The notes under the pieces are model-generated. The model did no database searches. It was not told where the DNA came from and saw only the letters and a list, made by a program, of their open reading frames with translations. Position numbers and translations under genes: made by a program. From JAVBSN01 sp031547045 (GTDB taxonomy: Bacteria > Bacillota > Clostridia > Lachnospirales > Lachnospiraceae), in contig JAVBSN010000073.1 in NCBI GenBank assembly GCA_031547045.1, forward strand, positions 1-13,816: a stretch of DNA of 13,816 nucleotides. The letters are read 5' to 3'. Below, in pieces: positions 8,260 to 13,816 of the stretch; the first letter of the stretch is position 1, and the number at the start of each line of letters is the position of its first letter.

Positions 8260-10065
8260 ATGGCAGAGTCAATGAAGGGACTAAAGAGAACTCATAGATG
8301 TACAGAGGTTTCTGTAAATAATGTTGATGAAATAGTTACAGTTATGGGATGGGTTCAGAAAAGTAGAAATAAAGGTGGAATAATATTTGTTGATTTAAGA
8401 GATAGAAGTGGATTACTTCAAGTAATCTTTGAAGAGGCAAATGTAGGGGCAGAGAACTTTGGAAAGGCTGAGAAGCTAAGAAGTGAATTTGTTGTAGCTA
8501 TAACAGGTAAAGTATCAAAAAGAGCTGGTGCTGTAAATGAAAATCTTGCTACTGGAGATATAGAAATTATAGCGACTGATATTAGAATACTTTCAGAAGC
8601 CGATACACCTCCATTTCCAATTGAAGAGAATTCTAAAACAAAAGAGGACCTTAGATTAAAATATAGATATTTGGATTTAAGAAGACCAGATCTTCAAAGA
8701 AATCTTATTATGAGAAGTAGAGTTGCTACATTAACAAGAGCATTTCTAGCTGAAGAAGGATTTATTGAGATTGAGACGCCAACACTTACTAAATCTACAC
8801 CAGAAGGTGCAAGAGATTATTTAGTTCCAAGTAGAGTTCATCAAGGTGAATTTTATGCATTGCCTCAATCACCACAGATATTTAAGCAATTACTTATGTG
8901 TTCAGGTTATGATAGATACTTCCAGATTGCCAGATGTTATAGAGATGAAGATTTAAGAGCAGATAGACAACCAGAGTTTACTCAAATCGATATGGAATTA
9001 TCATTTGTTGACGTTGATGATGTAATAGATGTTAATGAAAGATTAGTTGCTAAGATGTTTAAGGAAGTGTTAGGTGTTGATGTAGAGCTTCCAATTCAAA
9101 GAATAACTTATGCTGAGGCTATGGATAGATTTGGTTCAGATAAGCCAGACCTACGTTTTGGAATGGAACTTAAAAATGTAACAGATGTAGTTAAGGATTG
9201 TGAATTTGTAGTATTTAAAGGTGCAATTGAAAATGGTGGTAGTGTTAGAGGTATTAATGCTAATGGACAAGGTGCAATGCCACGTAAGAAAATAGATGCT
9301 TTAGTTGAATTTGATAAAACATATGGAGCTAAGGGCTTAGCTTATATTGCTCTTAATGAAGATGGAACATACAAATCGTCATTTTCTAAATTTATGAATG
9401 ATGAAGATATGGCAGCATTAGTAGAGGCTATGGAAGGTAAAGCTGGAGACTTATTATTATTTGCAGCAGATAGAAATAAAGTAGTATTTGATGTTCTTGG
9501 AGCTTTAAGAGTAGAGATAGCAAATAATTTAGGATTGCTTGATAAGTCAGTATATAAATTTGCCTGGATTACAGAATTCCCATTATTAGAGTGGAATGAA
9601 GATCAAGAAAGATTCCAGGCAATGCATCACCCATTTACAATGCCAATGGAAGAAGACTTACAGTATATAGATACTGATCCAGGAAAAGTTCGTGCAAAAG
9701 CTTATGATATTGTACTTAATGGTACAGAATTAGGTGGTGGTAGTGTTCGTATTTATCAAAATGATATTCAAGAGAAAATGTTTGCAGCACTTGGGTTTAG
9801 CATGGAAGATGCATATGACCAATTTGGATTCTTATTAAATGCATTTAAATATGGTGTACCACCACATGCTGGACTTGCATTTGGACTTGATCGTTTAATA
9901 ATGCTTATGGCAAAGGAAGATTCAATTCGTGATGTTATAGCATTCCCTAAGGTAAAAGACGCTTCTTGTCTAATGTCAGATGCGCCGAATACTGTTGATA
10001 ACAAACAATTAGAAGAATTAGCTTTATCAATAAATGCTATAAATGAAGAAAAAATTGAAGAATAA
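8260..10065 (+). CDS. aspS: Aspartyl-tRNA synthetase, bacterial type with GAD insertion
   Basis: Attaches aspartate to tRNA-Asp. The 601-residue protein has the bacterial AspRS layout: an N-terminal OB-fold anticodon-binding domain (GWVQKSRNKGGIIFVDLRD, about 30-48), class II motif 1 near 150-175, motif 2 at 225-242 with RCYRDEDLRADRQPEF, a GAD insertion domain roughly 290-410, and motif 3 GLAFGLDRL at 538-546. Whether it also charges tRNA-Asn cannot be decided from this window. The ribosome site AAGGAGAT lies inside the end of hisS and the start is four bases after the hisS stop, so the two are expressed together. No GC-rich terminator hairpin follows it, so transcripts may run on into the small gene downstream. 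Confidence 0.97.
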   Translation: MAESMKGLKRTHRCTEVSVNNVDEIVTVMGWVQKSRNKGGIIFVDLRDRSGLLQVIFEEANVGAENFGKAEKLRSEFVVAITGKVSKRAGAVNENLATGDIEIIATDIRILSEADTPPFPIEENSKTKEDLRLKYRYLDLRRPDLQRNLIMRSRVATLTRAFLAEEGFIEIETPTLTKSTPEGARDYLVPSRVHQGEFYALPQSPQIFKQLLMCSGYDRYFQIARCYRDEDLRADRQPEFTQIDMELSFVDVDDVIDVNERLVAKMFKEVLGVDVELPIQRITYAEAMDRFGSDKPDLRFGMELKNVTDVVKDCEFVVFKGAIENGGSVRGINANGQGAMPRKKIDALVEFDKTYGAKGLAYIALNEDGTYKSSFSKFMNDEDMAALVEAMEGKAGDLLLFAADRNKVVFDVLGALRVEIANNLGLLDKSVYKFAWITEFPLLEWNEDQERFQAMHHPFTMPMEEDLQYIDTDPGKVRAKAYDIVLNGTELGGGSVRIYQNDIQEKMFAALGFSMEDAYDQFGFLLNAFKYGVPPHAGLAFGLDRLIMLMAKEDSIRDVIAFPKVKDASCLMSDAPNTVDNKQLEELALSINAINEEKIEE

Positions 10066-10112
10066 TTTTAAATTTGTATAAAAGACTAAAAACAGTAGAT
10101 ACTAATTCATAT

Positions 10113-10142
10113 TTATTTGTGTTGCAATCAGCGGGCAAATAA
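10113..10142 (+). other. Hairpin in the leader of the 65-aa gene
   Basis: TTATTTG (10113-10119) and CAAATAA (10136-10142) form a perfect 7-bp stem. It continues inward with U-G, G-C and C-G pairs, apart from one unpaired G at 10121, to a five-base AATCA loop. No U tract follows, so it is not a standard terminator. A smaller stem, TGTAA (10156-10160) with TTACA (10166-10170), lies just before the ribosome site of the next gene. Both could control its translation or the stability of an aspS-linked transcript. The role is not known. Confidence 0.4.
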
Positions 10143-10185
10143 GTTCAGATTCGCTTGTAATAGACTTACAGAAAGGAAGATGAAG

Positions 10186-10383
10186 ATGGATAGTGGACAA
10201 CAAAGTTTTCAGTTTAATCTTGTAGCAGCCTTTGAACAAGGATTAGTTAACCATGATAGAGAGCTTACAGAAGCTCAAAAAGAAGAATTACTGTTTAAAT
10301 GTAGAGATGCTACATCGAGATCAGAGATTGATGGGATAATAGAATCTTATATTCCCAATAGGGATAGACCTACATTTTTCTAA
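10186..10383 (+). CDS. Small protein of unknown function (65 aa)
   Basis: A 65-residue hydrophilic protein that I do not recognise. It has no cysteine-rich motif other than one Cys, no signal peptide and no membrane segment. The middle (about 24-52) is rich in Glu, Lys and Leu with a helical pattern, and the C-terminus ends PTFF. I choose the ATG at 10186, eight bases after the GGA of AAAGGAAG; an in-frame ATG at 10180 is too close to that site. The open frame extends back to a TTG at 10117, but that has no ribosome site and would read through the leader hairpin. A poor promoter candidate is TTGTAT (10074) with TAGATA (10096), 16 bases apart; co-transcription from aspS is equally possible. 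A strong terminator follows, which supports a real gene. Confidence 0.65.
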   Translation: MDSGQQSFQFNLVAAFEQGLVNHDRELTEAQKEELLFKCRDATSRSEIDGIIESYIPNRDRPTFF

Positions 10384-10392
10384 AACTAAATT

Positions 10393-10450
10393 AAGGGAGT
10401 ATCACAAATAATATAATTTATAAATTAGTTATTTGTGACACTCCTTTTTA
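10393..10450. terminator. Bidirectional rho-independent terminator between convergent genes
   Basis: A 16-base arm at 10396-10411 (GGAGTATCACAAATAA) pairs with 10429-10444, with a 17-base AT-rich loop and one non-Watson-Crick position (A10401 opposite C10439). TTTTTA follows on the + strand, and on the minus strand the hairpin leads into a U-rich run from the complement of 10381-10394. It can end both the 65-aa gene transcript and that of the ferritin-like gene. Confidence 0.88.
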
Positions 10451-10459
10451 TATTGCAAA

Positions 10460-11800
10460 CTACCAGCTAATAGGCCCTTCAGGAGTTTTTTCTTTACATC
10501 TACACTTGTTTTTAGTTGTACCACATACAGAATATTCATCAGGAGTTTCACAAGGTATACGACCTAGAGAAGTATTATCCAATCTACGATTTCTGAGAGA
10601 AGCAATTGGATTTGGTGCTATTTCATATCTATAATCCTTACCCTTGCAGTTAATATATTTATCGATAATTATATGACTAGGAACTGTATCAACATTACCA
10701 TTTAAGAAGTTTTGATACATAAAGAATGGATCATTATTTGGTAATGTTCCTAGAGGAACAACATCTTCCTTTTTCTGAGTATTTCCTACCGTAGTTTCAA
10801 TAATCTTTCTTACATAATCAATATTTGGACCTAATTGAAGAACATTAGGGAAACTGCCACAAGGAATAACCTGCTGCCAATCCTTACCTTCATATTTCAA
10901 TAATAGATCTTTTGCCTTGTGAAGATGAGAAATTTCTTGAATTAAACAATCCTCCCAAATGCGTCGAATATATTTATCGCACTCTGTCATCATGCAAGAA
11001 TAATACAAATAACATTCTGTATATTGATGAAGCAATAGATCCTCTAACCATGTAGAATTAGTATTCATTAAACTTTCGTATTGACTAACATGTTCCTCTT
11101 CAATTAAACCAATTTCTTGATATAATTTACGCCCTATATCAGAATTGCAATATAGAGGAGCAACATTCATATAATAATTCATTGTCTGCTGTTCAGCAGC
11201 AGTAATGATTCCTACATTAAGCTTGGTAATTAAAGCATCGTTTTTATTTATATCATTAAAAATAGAATCCTTTGGATATCTATGTTCTGAAATTGTTGGA
11301 CGGGCAGGCATTATTTCTGTATAGCCACCAACAAGTTTTTCTGGGCATTGATTATATTCCAAATCAAGTAAGTTAGAATATCTATATAAATGATCAAAAT
11401 CTTCAAGTAACGCAAAATTAAGTGCATTTTTAACATTACAATTAGGTTCTTGTTTTGCTAATACAGAAGTTAAATCAACAGCTAATTGTTCATAAGTGAT
11501 TGTATGCTCTAGAATGGACTCATCCTTAGGTTTTAGGCAGCTAATTCTCTTTTGTTGCATTTGTTCACTTCTTCTAATCATTGCTAACTCTTGTCTTAAT
11601 TCATTATCACAGCAATGTCTTGAAAAATTATGACTAAACCATTGTGCCTCGAATTCAGTACCATTCATAAGAACGATTCTGCATTTTGTATATGGATTAA
11701 CAGTTTCTTTGTTATATGGTCTTGGATACATTGTATTCCAATCCATAAAAGTTTTATCTAAAGGTATTGGTCTTTCTTCAAACGGATTAAAATTATACAT
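10460..11800 (-). CDS. Ferritin-like diiron-domain protein with long N- and C-terminal extensions
   Basis: A 446-residue protein without a name I can assign with confidence. Its centre has the ferritin-like four-helix diiron pattern: a Glu (E203) in helix one, E234-x-x-H237 in helix two, E262 in helix three and E289-x-x-H292 in helix four, within about 195-303. An earlier helix (125-147) has E133 and H137 in a similar register. Such bundles bind two iron or manganese ions and act as oxidases, peroxide scavengers or metal stores; which applies here is unknown. The first 120 residues and the last 140 lie outside the bundle. It has about 16 cysteines, including a pair at 63-64 and four near the end (417, 426, 433, 435). 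No signal peptide is seen. AAAGGAG precedes the ATG. I recall similar uncharacterised proteins in clostridia and sulfate reducers, from memory only. Confidence 0.78.
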   Translation of the reverse strand: MYNFNPFEERPIPLDKTFMDWNTMYPRPYNKETVNPYTKCRIVLMNGTEFEAQWFSHNFSRHCCDNELRQELAMIRRSEQMQQKRISCLKPKDESILEHTITYEQLAVDLTSVLAKQEPNCNVKNALNFALLEDFDHLYRYSNLLDLEYNQCPEKLVGGYTEIMPARPTISEHRYPKDSIFNDINKNDALITKLNVGIITAAEQQTMNYYMNVAPLYCNSDIGRKLYQEIGLIEEEHVSQYESLMNTNSTWLEDLLLHQYTECYLYYSCMMTECDKYIRRIWEDCLIQEISHLHKAKDLLLKYEGKDWQQVIPCGSFPNVLQLGPNIDYVRKIIETTVGNTQKKEDVVPLGTLPNNDPFFMYQNFLNGNVDTVPSHIIIDKYINCKGKDYRYEIAPNPIASLRNRRLDNTSLGRIPCETPDEYSVCGTTKNKCRCKEKTPEGPISW

Positions 11801-11840
11801 AGTAACTCCTTTAAATTTTATAGATTGTAAGTGTGTACTA

Positions 11841-11869
11841 CTATAATATGTTGGGGATTTAAGAAGAGT
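11841..11869 (-). promoter_or_regulatory. Possible sigma-K-like promoter of the ferritin-like gene
   Basis: On the minus strand CATATTATA (11850-11842) matches the mother-cell sigma-K -10 pattern CATANNNTA, and an AC dinucleotide lies 17 bases upstream (11869-11868), the reported spacing. No sigma-A -35 is found at a suitable distance from this -10. The consensus is short and the region AT-rich, so chance is a real alternative. It would give a leader of about 35 bases before the start codon. Confidence 0.25.
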
Positions 11870-11892
11870 GAGGGTATTGGAGAAAATATTTA

Positions 11893-11956
11893 AGAAAATA
11901 AATAAAAGAGAGAATCTATGATATACAGTAAATGTATAACAAAAGATTCTCCCTTT
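11893..11956 (-). terminator. Rho-independent terminator of the minus-strand HTH gene
   Basis: Thirteen-base arms at 11905-11917 (AAAGAGAGAATCT) and 11944-11956 pair with one wobble. The loop holds a second perfect 6-bp hairpin, TATACA (11922-11927) with TGTATA (11933-11938), giving a branched stem. Read on the minus strand it is followed by TTTTATTTATTTTC, a good U tract; on the + strand no U tract follows. It starts 17 bases after the HTH stop codon. Confidence 0.82.
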
Positions 11957-11973
11957 ACTTGCAGTTGTAGAAT

Positions 11974-12306
11974 TTACAAATCTAACAATTTATCAATTGC
12001 AGAATGAAATTCAGGATGTTCTCTATATGAAAGGATTAGATTCTTCTCAAATTCAGTAACAATAACATGAGAAGGATTATTATTTGTATATCCAAAAGTA
12101 TCAAGAATATTATCAATATCATATAACCTACATAAATATAATAAAGTGTCTGCATCTGGTTGGGTACGACCAGTCTCCCAAGCATAAATAGTTTTCTCAG
12201 CAAAAGAAAGATTAACATCATTTAACATTTTAGATACATCCTTAACAGAATAATTATTAAGTTTTCGATAGTATTTAAGTACACGAGCTATATTATTATT
12301 TTTCAC
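11974..12306 (-). CDS. Cro/CI-type helix-turn-helix regulator (110 aa)
   Basis: A 110-residue DNA-binding protein of the XRE (Cro/CI) family. The five-helix HTH fills about residues 5-65: the helix VKDVSKMLN (21-29) precedes a turn and the recognition helix around SFAEKTIYAWETGR (34-47), with the usual W-E-x-G-R-x-x-P motif and a following hydrophobic helix. The C-terminal part ends in LSYREHPEFHSAIDKLLDL, a short helix resembling the tail of small phage-type repressors; there is no metal, peptidase or sensor domain. AAGGTG five bases before the ATG is the ribosome site. It has its own promoter and terminator and is divergent from a second HTH gene. Autoregulation is likely by analogy; targets are unknown. 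Confidence 0.86.
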   Translation of the reverse strand: MKNNNIARVLKYYRKLNNYSVKDVSKMLNDVNLSFAEKTIYAWETGRTQPDADTLLYLCRLYDIDNILDTFGYTNNNPSHVIVTEFEKNLILSYREHPEFHSAIDKLLDL

Positions 12307-12317
12307 CTTATCACCTC

Positions 12318-12359
12318 ACGAATAATCATATATTACTAAAAATTGAATGTCAACGAATA
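12318..12359. repeat. Direct repeat ACGAATA flanking the minus-strand HTH promoter
   Basis: ACGAATA occurs at 12318-12324 and 12353-12359, 35 bases apart. One copy is just downstream of the -10 of the minus promoter and the other touches its -35 (12348-12353). A second short direct repeat, AAGAATATA, occurs at 12371-12379 and 12402-12410, the latter overlapping the -10 of the plus promoter. These are candidate operator sites for the divergent HTH proteins, but the region is AT-rich and the repeats are short. Confidence 0.35.
12325..12353 (-). promoter_or_regulatory. Sigma-A promoter of the minus-strand HTH gene
   Basis: On the minus strand a perfect TTGACA (12353-12348) is followed after 17 bases by TATGAT (12330-12325). 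This is the best vegetative promoter in the window. The start point should fall near 12318, giving a short leader that holds the GAGGTG/AAGGTG ribosome site. Confidence 0.8.
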
Positions 12360-12383
12360 GTAGAAAAAGAAAGAATATATTTG

Positions 12384-12412
12384 TTGAAATTCTGATAAAA
12401 CAAGAATATAAT
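12384..12412 (+). promoter_or_regulatory. Sigma-A promoter of the plus-strand HTH gene
   Basis: TTGAAA (12384-12389), a 17-base spacer and a perfect TATAAT (12407-12412) form a strong vegetative promoter. It lies about 50 bases upstream of the start chosen for the HTH gene and argues against the earlier in-frame ATG at 12347, which is upstream of the promoter. Confidence 0.75.
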
Positions 12413-12469
12413 AGAAAATGTGTCAATCAAAATCTATTTTTACAAGAAATGCTATCGGAGGGGTTGTTA

Positions 12470-12664
12470 ATGGATGTCACTATTAAGATCATTAAATATA
12501 TAGCTGATAATAATATTTCGTTATATAGAATAGAAAAGGATGTTGGTGTGTCTATTTCTAAACTTAATGGAAATAGTAATGAAAAATTATCAGCAGGAGA
12601 ATTTTTAGAAATATGTCGATACCTTAATATTAATCCGACTGACATAGGTAATGATAGATTGTAA
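12470..12664 (+). CDS. Small helix-turn-helix protein (64 aa)
   Basis: A 64-residue protein made up of one Cro/CI-type HTH. Helix one is IKIIKYIADNN (about 5-15), helix two SLYRIEKDVG, helix three VSISKLNGNS, then a loop with K-L-S and a helix EFLEICRYLNIN ending in NPTDI, a typical closing motif of the fold. No effector domain is present, so it probably acts as a dimeric repressor or an antirepressor. The ATG at 12470 has an excellent GGAGGGG six bases upstream. The frame is open back to an ATG at 12347, but that would start upstream of the mapped promoter and lacks a ribosome site. It is divergent from the other HTH gene and is followed by its own terminator. Confidence 0.8.
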   Translation: MDVTIKIIKYIADNNISLYRIEKDVGVSISKLNGNSNEKLSAGEFLEICRYLNINPTDIGNDRL

Positions 12665-12666
12665 TG

Positions 12667-12703
12667 AAAAAGCTAAGGAGTGATTTATCCCTTAGCTTTT
12701 TTA
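12667..12703 (+). terminator. Rho-independent terminator of the plus-strand HTH gene
   Basis: AAAAAGCTAAGG (12667-12678) pairs perfectly with CCTTAGCTTTTT (12690-12701) around an 11-base loop and leads into a T run. It begins three bases after the stop codon. Confidence 0.93.
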
Positions 12704-12746
12704 TTATATAATAATATGCTATTCTAAAAATATATTTTGAAAATTT

Positions 12747-12775
12747 TTGTTAGAGTTAATTATCAAATATATATA
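12747..12775 (+). promoter_or_regulatory. Weak candidate promoter ahead of the 61-aa gene
   Basis: TTGTTA (12747-12752) and TATATA (12770-12775) are 17 bases apart; each matches four of six consensus bases. The region is very AT-rich, so support is limited, but a promoter is needed here because a strong terminator ends the upstream unit at 12703. Confidence 0.3.
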
Positions 12776-12776
12776 A

Positions 12777-12902
12777 AGCAAACATGGAAGCTTAAAAAGG
12801 CAGTGTTTATTAGAAGAATTTCCAGATATTAATGAAAATACAGTAAAACACGTCTTGTTAGAGATAGGAAAAGCTTGTAAAGAGAATTTCAAGGGTAAGT
12901 AA
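12777..12902 (+). pseudogene. Start-less coding remnant of unknown family
   Basis: An open frame of 41 codons between TAA stops at 12774 and 12900 encodes a protein-like sequence containing CLLEEFPDINENTVKHVLLE and then IGKACKENFKGK. Its balanced hydrophobic/charged composition and helix-like periodicity look like a real C-terminal end and not random AT-rich DNA. There is no ATG, GTG or usable TTG start and no ribosome site. An ATG at 12784 is out of frame and stops after three codons; a single-base change there would join it to this frame. I read it as the 3' remnant of a gene whose front was lost. It ends 25 bases before the 61-aa gene. I do not recognise the family. Confidence 0.4.
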
Positions 12903-12926
12903 TAATGGTTAAGGAGGCAAAATTAT

Positions 12927-13112
12927 ATGCAAAGTAATTATTCAGATAGAGAAATAAAAAGAATATTAAATAATAACATTGAGATGCCATATTGTGTTAA
13001 TGCAAGACTTGAGAGGTGCAATGCTACAGTTACTAATGTAAGTATATCACCTATTTCAATTCCAGTAAGATATGATTATCAAAGAAATGAAATAGAAGTT
13101 CCTGTAAAATAG
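12927..13112 (+). CDS. Small protein of unknown function (61 aa)
   Basis: A 61-residue protein I cannot assign. The first part (about 5-18) is charged and probably helical; the second, from about 27 on, has alternating Val/Ile/Thr/Ser residues (ATVTNVSISPISIPV) followed by RYDYQRNEIEVPVK, a pattern suggesting beta strands. Two cysteines, C23 and C31, are the only ones. No signal peptide or membrane segment is visible. AAGGAGG lies nine bases upstream of the ATG. It follows the start-less remnant, as if once the second gene of a pair, and converges with leuA across a shared terminator. The good ribosome site and terminator support a real gene; the function is unknown. Confidence 0.6.
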   Translation: MQSNYSDREIKRILNNNIEMPYCVNARLERCNATVTNVSISPISIPVRYDYQRNEIEVPVK

Positions 13113-13121
13113 GAAAAGAAG

Positions 13122-13166
13122 AACATCTCTACATTAGAGAATAAAATCTAATGCAGAGATGTTTCA
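13122..13166. terminator. Terminator hairpin between the 61-aa gene and leuA
   Basis: Sixteen-base arms at 13123-13138 (ACATCTCTACATTAGA) and 13147-13162 enclose an eight-base loop; one position (A13131 opposite C13154) is not Watson-Crick on the + strand but is a G-U wobble on the minus strand. A U-rich run follows on both strands, stronger on the minus strand (TTCTTCTTTTCC), so it chiefly serves leuA and probably also the 61-aa gene. Confidence 0.82.
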
Positions 13167-13179
13167 TTTAATGCAATAA

Positions 13180-13816
13180 TTATTGAGATCTATTTACTGC
13201 TGATAATAATGCTTTTACAGAAGCATTTATAATATCATCATCTATGCCAGCACCCCAGAATACTTTCTTGTCGTTCATTTCGATACCCACATAAGCACAA
13301 GCTTGTGAATTAGAACCGACTTGTAAAGCATGCTCTTCGTAGCATATTAATGAAAAATCAATATTGAAATGCCTCATAATGGCATGTGCAACTGCATCTA
13401 ATCGGCCATTGCCTTGACCGTGGTATACCTTTTCTACGCCATCTCTATATATTGATAACTCAGTAGAGAAACCATTCTTTTGTGAAAAATGACACTCAAC
13501 TAATTTAATTGGACAACATATATTAACATAGCTCTTTTGGAATATATTAAGTATATCAGTAGGAGATAATTCCTTATGTTTTCTATCTGATACATCTTTA
13601 ACCTTATAACCGACTTCTTCCCTCATTTTAGCAGGTAAGTTAAAACCATAATTTTGCTCTAATATAAATCCTATGCCACCTTTACCAGATTGGCTATTAA
13701 TTCTAATAACATCAGCATCGTATTGACGACCAACATCTTCAGGGTCAATAGGTAAGTATGGAGTAGTCCAGTATGGTGAGTTGTTTTCTTGTCTCCATTT
13801 GCCACCCTTTGCAATA
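13180..13816 (-). CDS. leuA: 2-isopropylmalate synthase, C-terminal part (partial)
   Basis: The minus-strand frame is open from the right edge and encodes 211 residues of a longer protein; the catalytic TIM barrel lies outside. LeuA condenses acetyl-CoA with 2-oxoisovalerate, the first committed step of leucine synthesis. The visible part begins with the linker (PYLPIDPEDVGRQY), then VIRINSQSGKGG, and the C-terminal regulatory domain that senses leucine, with GQGNGRLDAVAHAI and the ending GAGIDDDIINASVKALLSAVNR. These motifs match the longer yeast-like LeuA (about 560 residues) rather than the E. coli type. An internal ATG at 13626 could be mistaken for the start, but the conserved frame continues upstream to the edge. 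A terminator hairpin lies about 15 bases after the stop. Confidence 0.93.
   Translation of the reverse strand, partial: IAKGGKWRQENNSPYWTTPYLPIDPEDVGRQYDADVIRINSQSGKGGIGFILEQNYGFNLPAKMREEVGYKVKDVSDRKHKELSPTDILNIFQKSYVNICCPIKLVECHFSQKNGFSTELSIYRDGVEKVYHGQGNGRLDAVAHAIMRHFNIDFSLICYEEHALQVGSNSQACAYVGIEMNDKKVFWGAGIDDDIINASVKALLSAVNRSQ

Noticed and set aside
10117..10185. Upstream extension of the 65-aa gene from a TTG start
   Set aside because: No ribosome site before the TTG, and the added residues come from the leader hairpin region; AAAGGAAG points to the ATG at 10186.
11842..11847. TATAAT on the + strand as a forward promoter
   Set aside because: No -35 at suitable spacing and no + strand gene downstream before the opposing HTH gene; it is the complement of the minus-strand candidate -10.
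12347..12469. Forty-one-codon N-terminal extension of the small plus-strand HTH protein
   Set aside because: The ATG at 12347 has no ribosome site and lies upstream of a good promoter; the HTH fold is complete from the ATG at 12470, which has GGAGGGG in front.
12905..12937. Ten-codon open frame overlapping the ribosome site of the 61-aa gene
   Set aside because: No ribosome site of its own and it merely reads through the AAGGAGG of the real gene; a regulatory leader peptide role has no support.
10066..13179. CRISPR array, tRNA, insertion sequence or toxin-antitoxin system in the accessory region
   Set aside because: No regularly spaced repeats, tRNA cloverleaf, transposase or recognisable toxin was seen; the inverted repeats are explained as terminators, and the two HTH genes lack a toxin partner.
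13180..13626. Separate 148-aa gene starting at an ATG at 13626
   Set aside because: The frame continues upstream with conserved LeuA residues to the window edge, so this is an internal Met of leuA.

Overview
The window is a visibly AT-rich stretch (codons strongly biased to A/T in third positions, Shine-Dalgarno sites of the AAGGAGG type) from a low-GC Firmicute. The gene order secF-recJ-rel-MBL-hemZ-(HD-GYP)-hisS-aspS, the clostridial type of HisRS (N-terminus beginning MAMKKKPVTGMKDILP) and the yeast-type LeuA point to an anaerobic clostridium, most probably Lachnospiraceae-like. The taxonomic call is inference from gene order and protein style, not from any rRNA marker.

Bases 1-10065 are a conserved housekeeping block, all on the + strand. 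It opens with the 3' end of secF (protein export), followed by recJ (DNA repair exonuclease), a bifunctional (p)ppGpp synthetase/hydrolase rel with its own plausible sigma-A promoter, a glyoxalase-II-like metallo-beta-lactamase hydrolase, the radical-SAM protein HemZ, a stand-alone HD-GYP (cyclic-di-GMP phosphodiesterase type) protein, and the histidyl- and aspartyl-tRNA synthetases. Spacing is tight: two successive TAATG stop/start overlaps, then gaps of 11, 16 and 4 bases. This indicates one transcription unit from rel to aspS that joins amino-acid supply to tRNA, the stringent alarmone and a possible second nucleotide messenger.

Bases 10066-13816 are a looser region of small and accessory genes on both strands. 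A 65-codon + strand gene of unknown function follows aspS and has a structured leader. It converges on a 446-residue minus-strand protein that carries a complete ferritin-like diiron signature (E, ExxH, E, ExxH) between long N- and C-terminal extensions and is rich in cysteine. Next come two small Cro/CI-type helix-turn-helix genes transcribed divergently from about 160 bases that hold two good sigma-A promoters and a repeated heptamer. A start-less open remnant and a 61-residue protein of unknown function follow. The window ends with the 3' part of leuA (2-isopropylmalate synthase) on the minus strand, running off the right edge.

Rho-independent terminators are clear after the 65-aa gene/ferritin-like gene (convergent), after the minus-strand HTH gene, after the plus-strand HTH gene, and between the 61-aa gene and leuA. 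I see no tRNA, rRNA, CRISPR array, complete insertion sequence or phage structural gene. No intergenic stretch exceeds 300 bases. No convincing new multi-gene system is evident; the best candidates for novelty are the ferritin-like protein, the divergent HTH pair and the two orphan small proteins.
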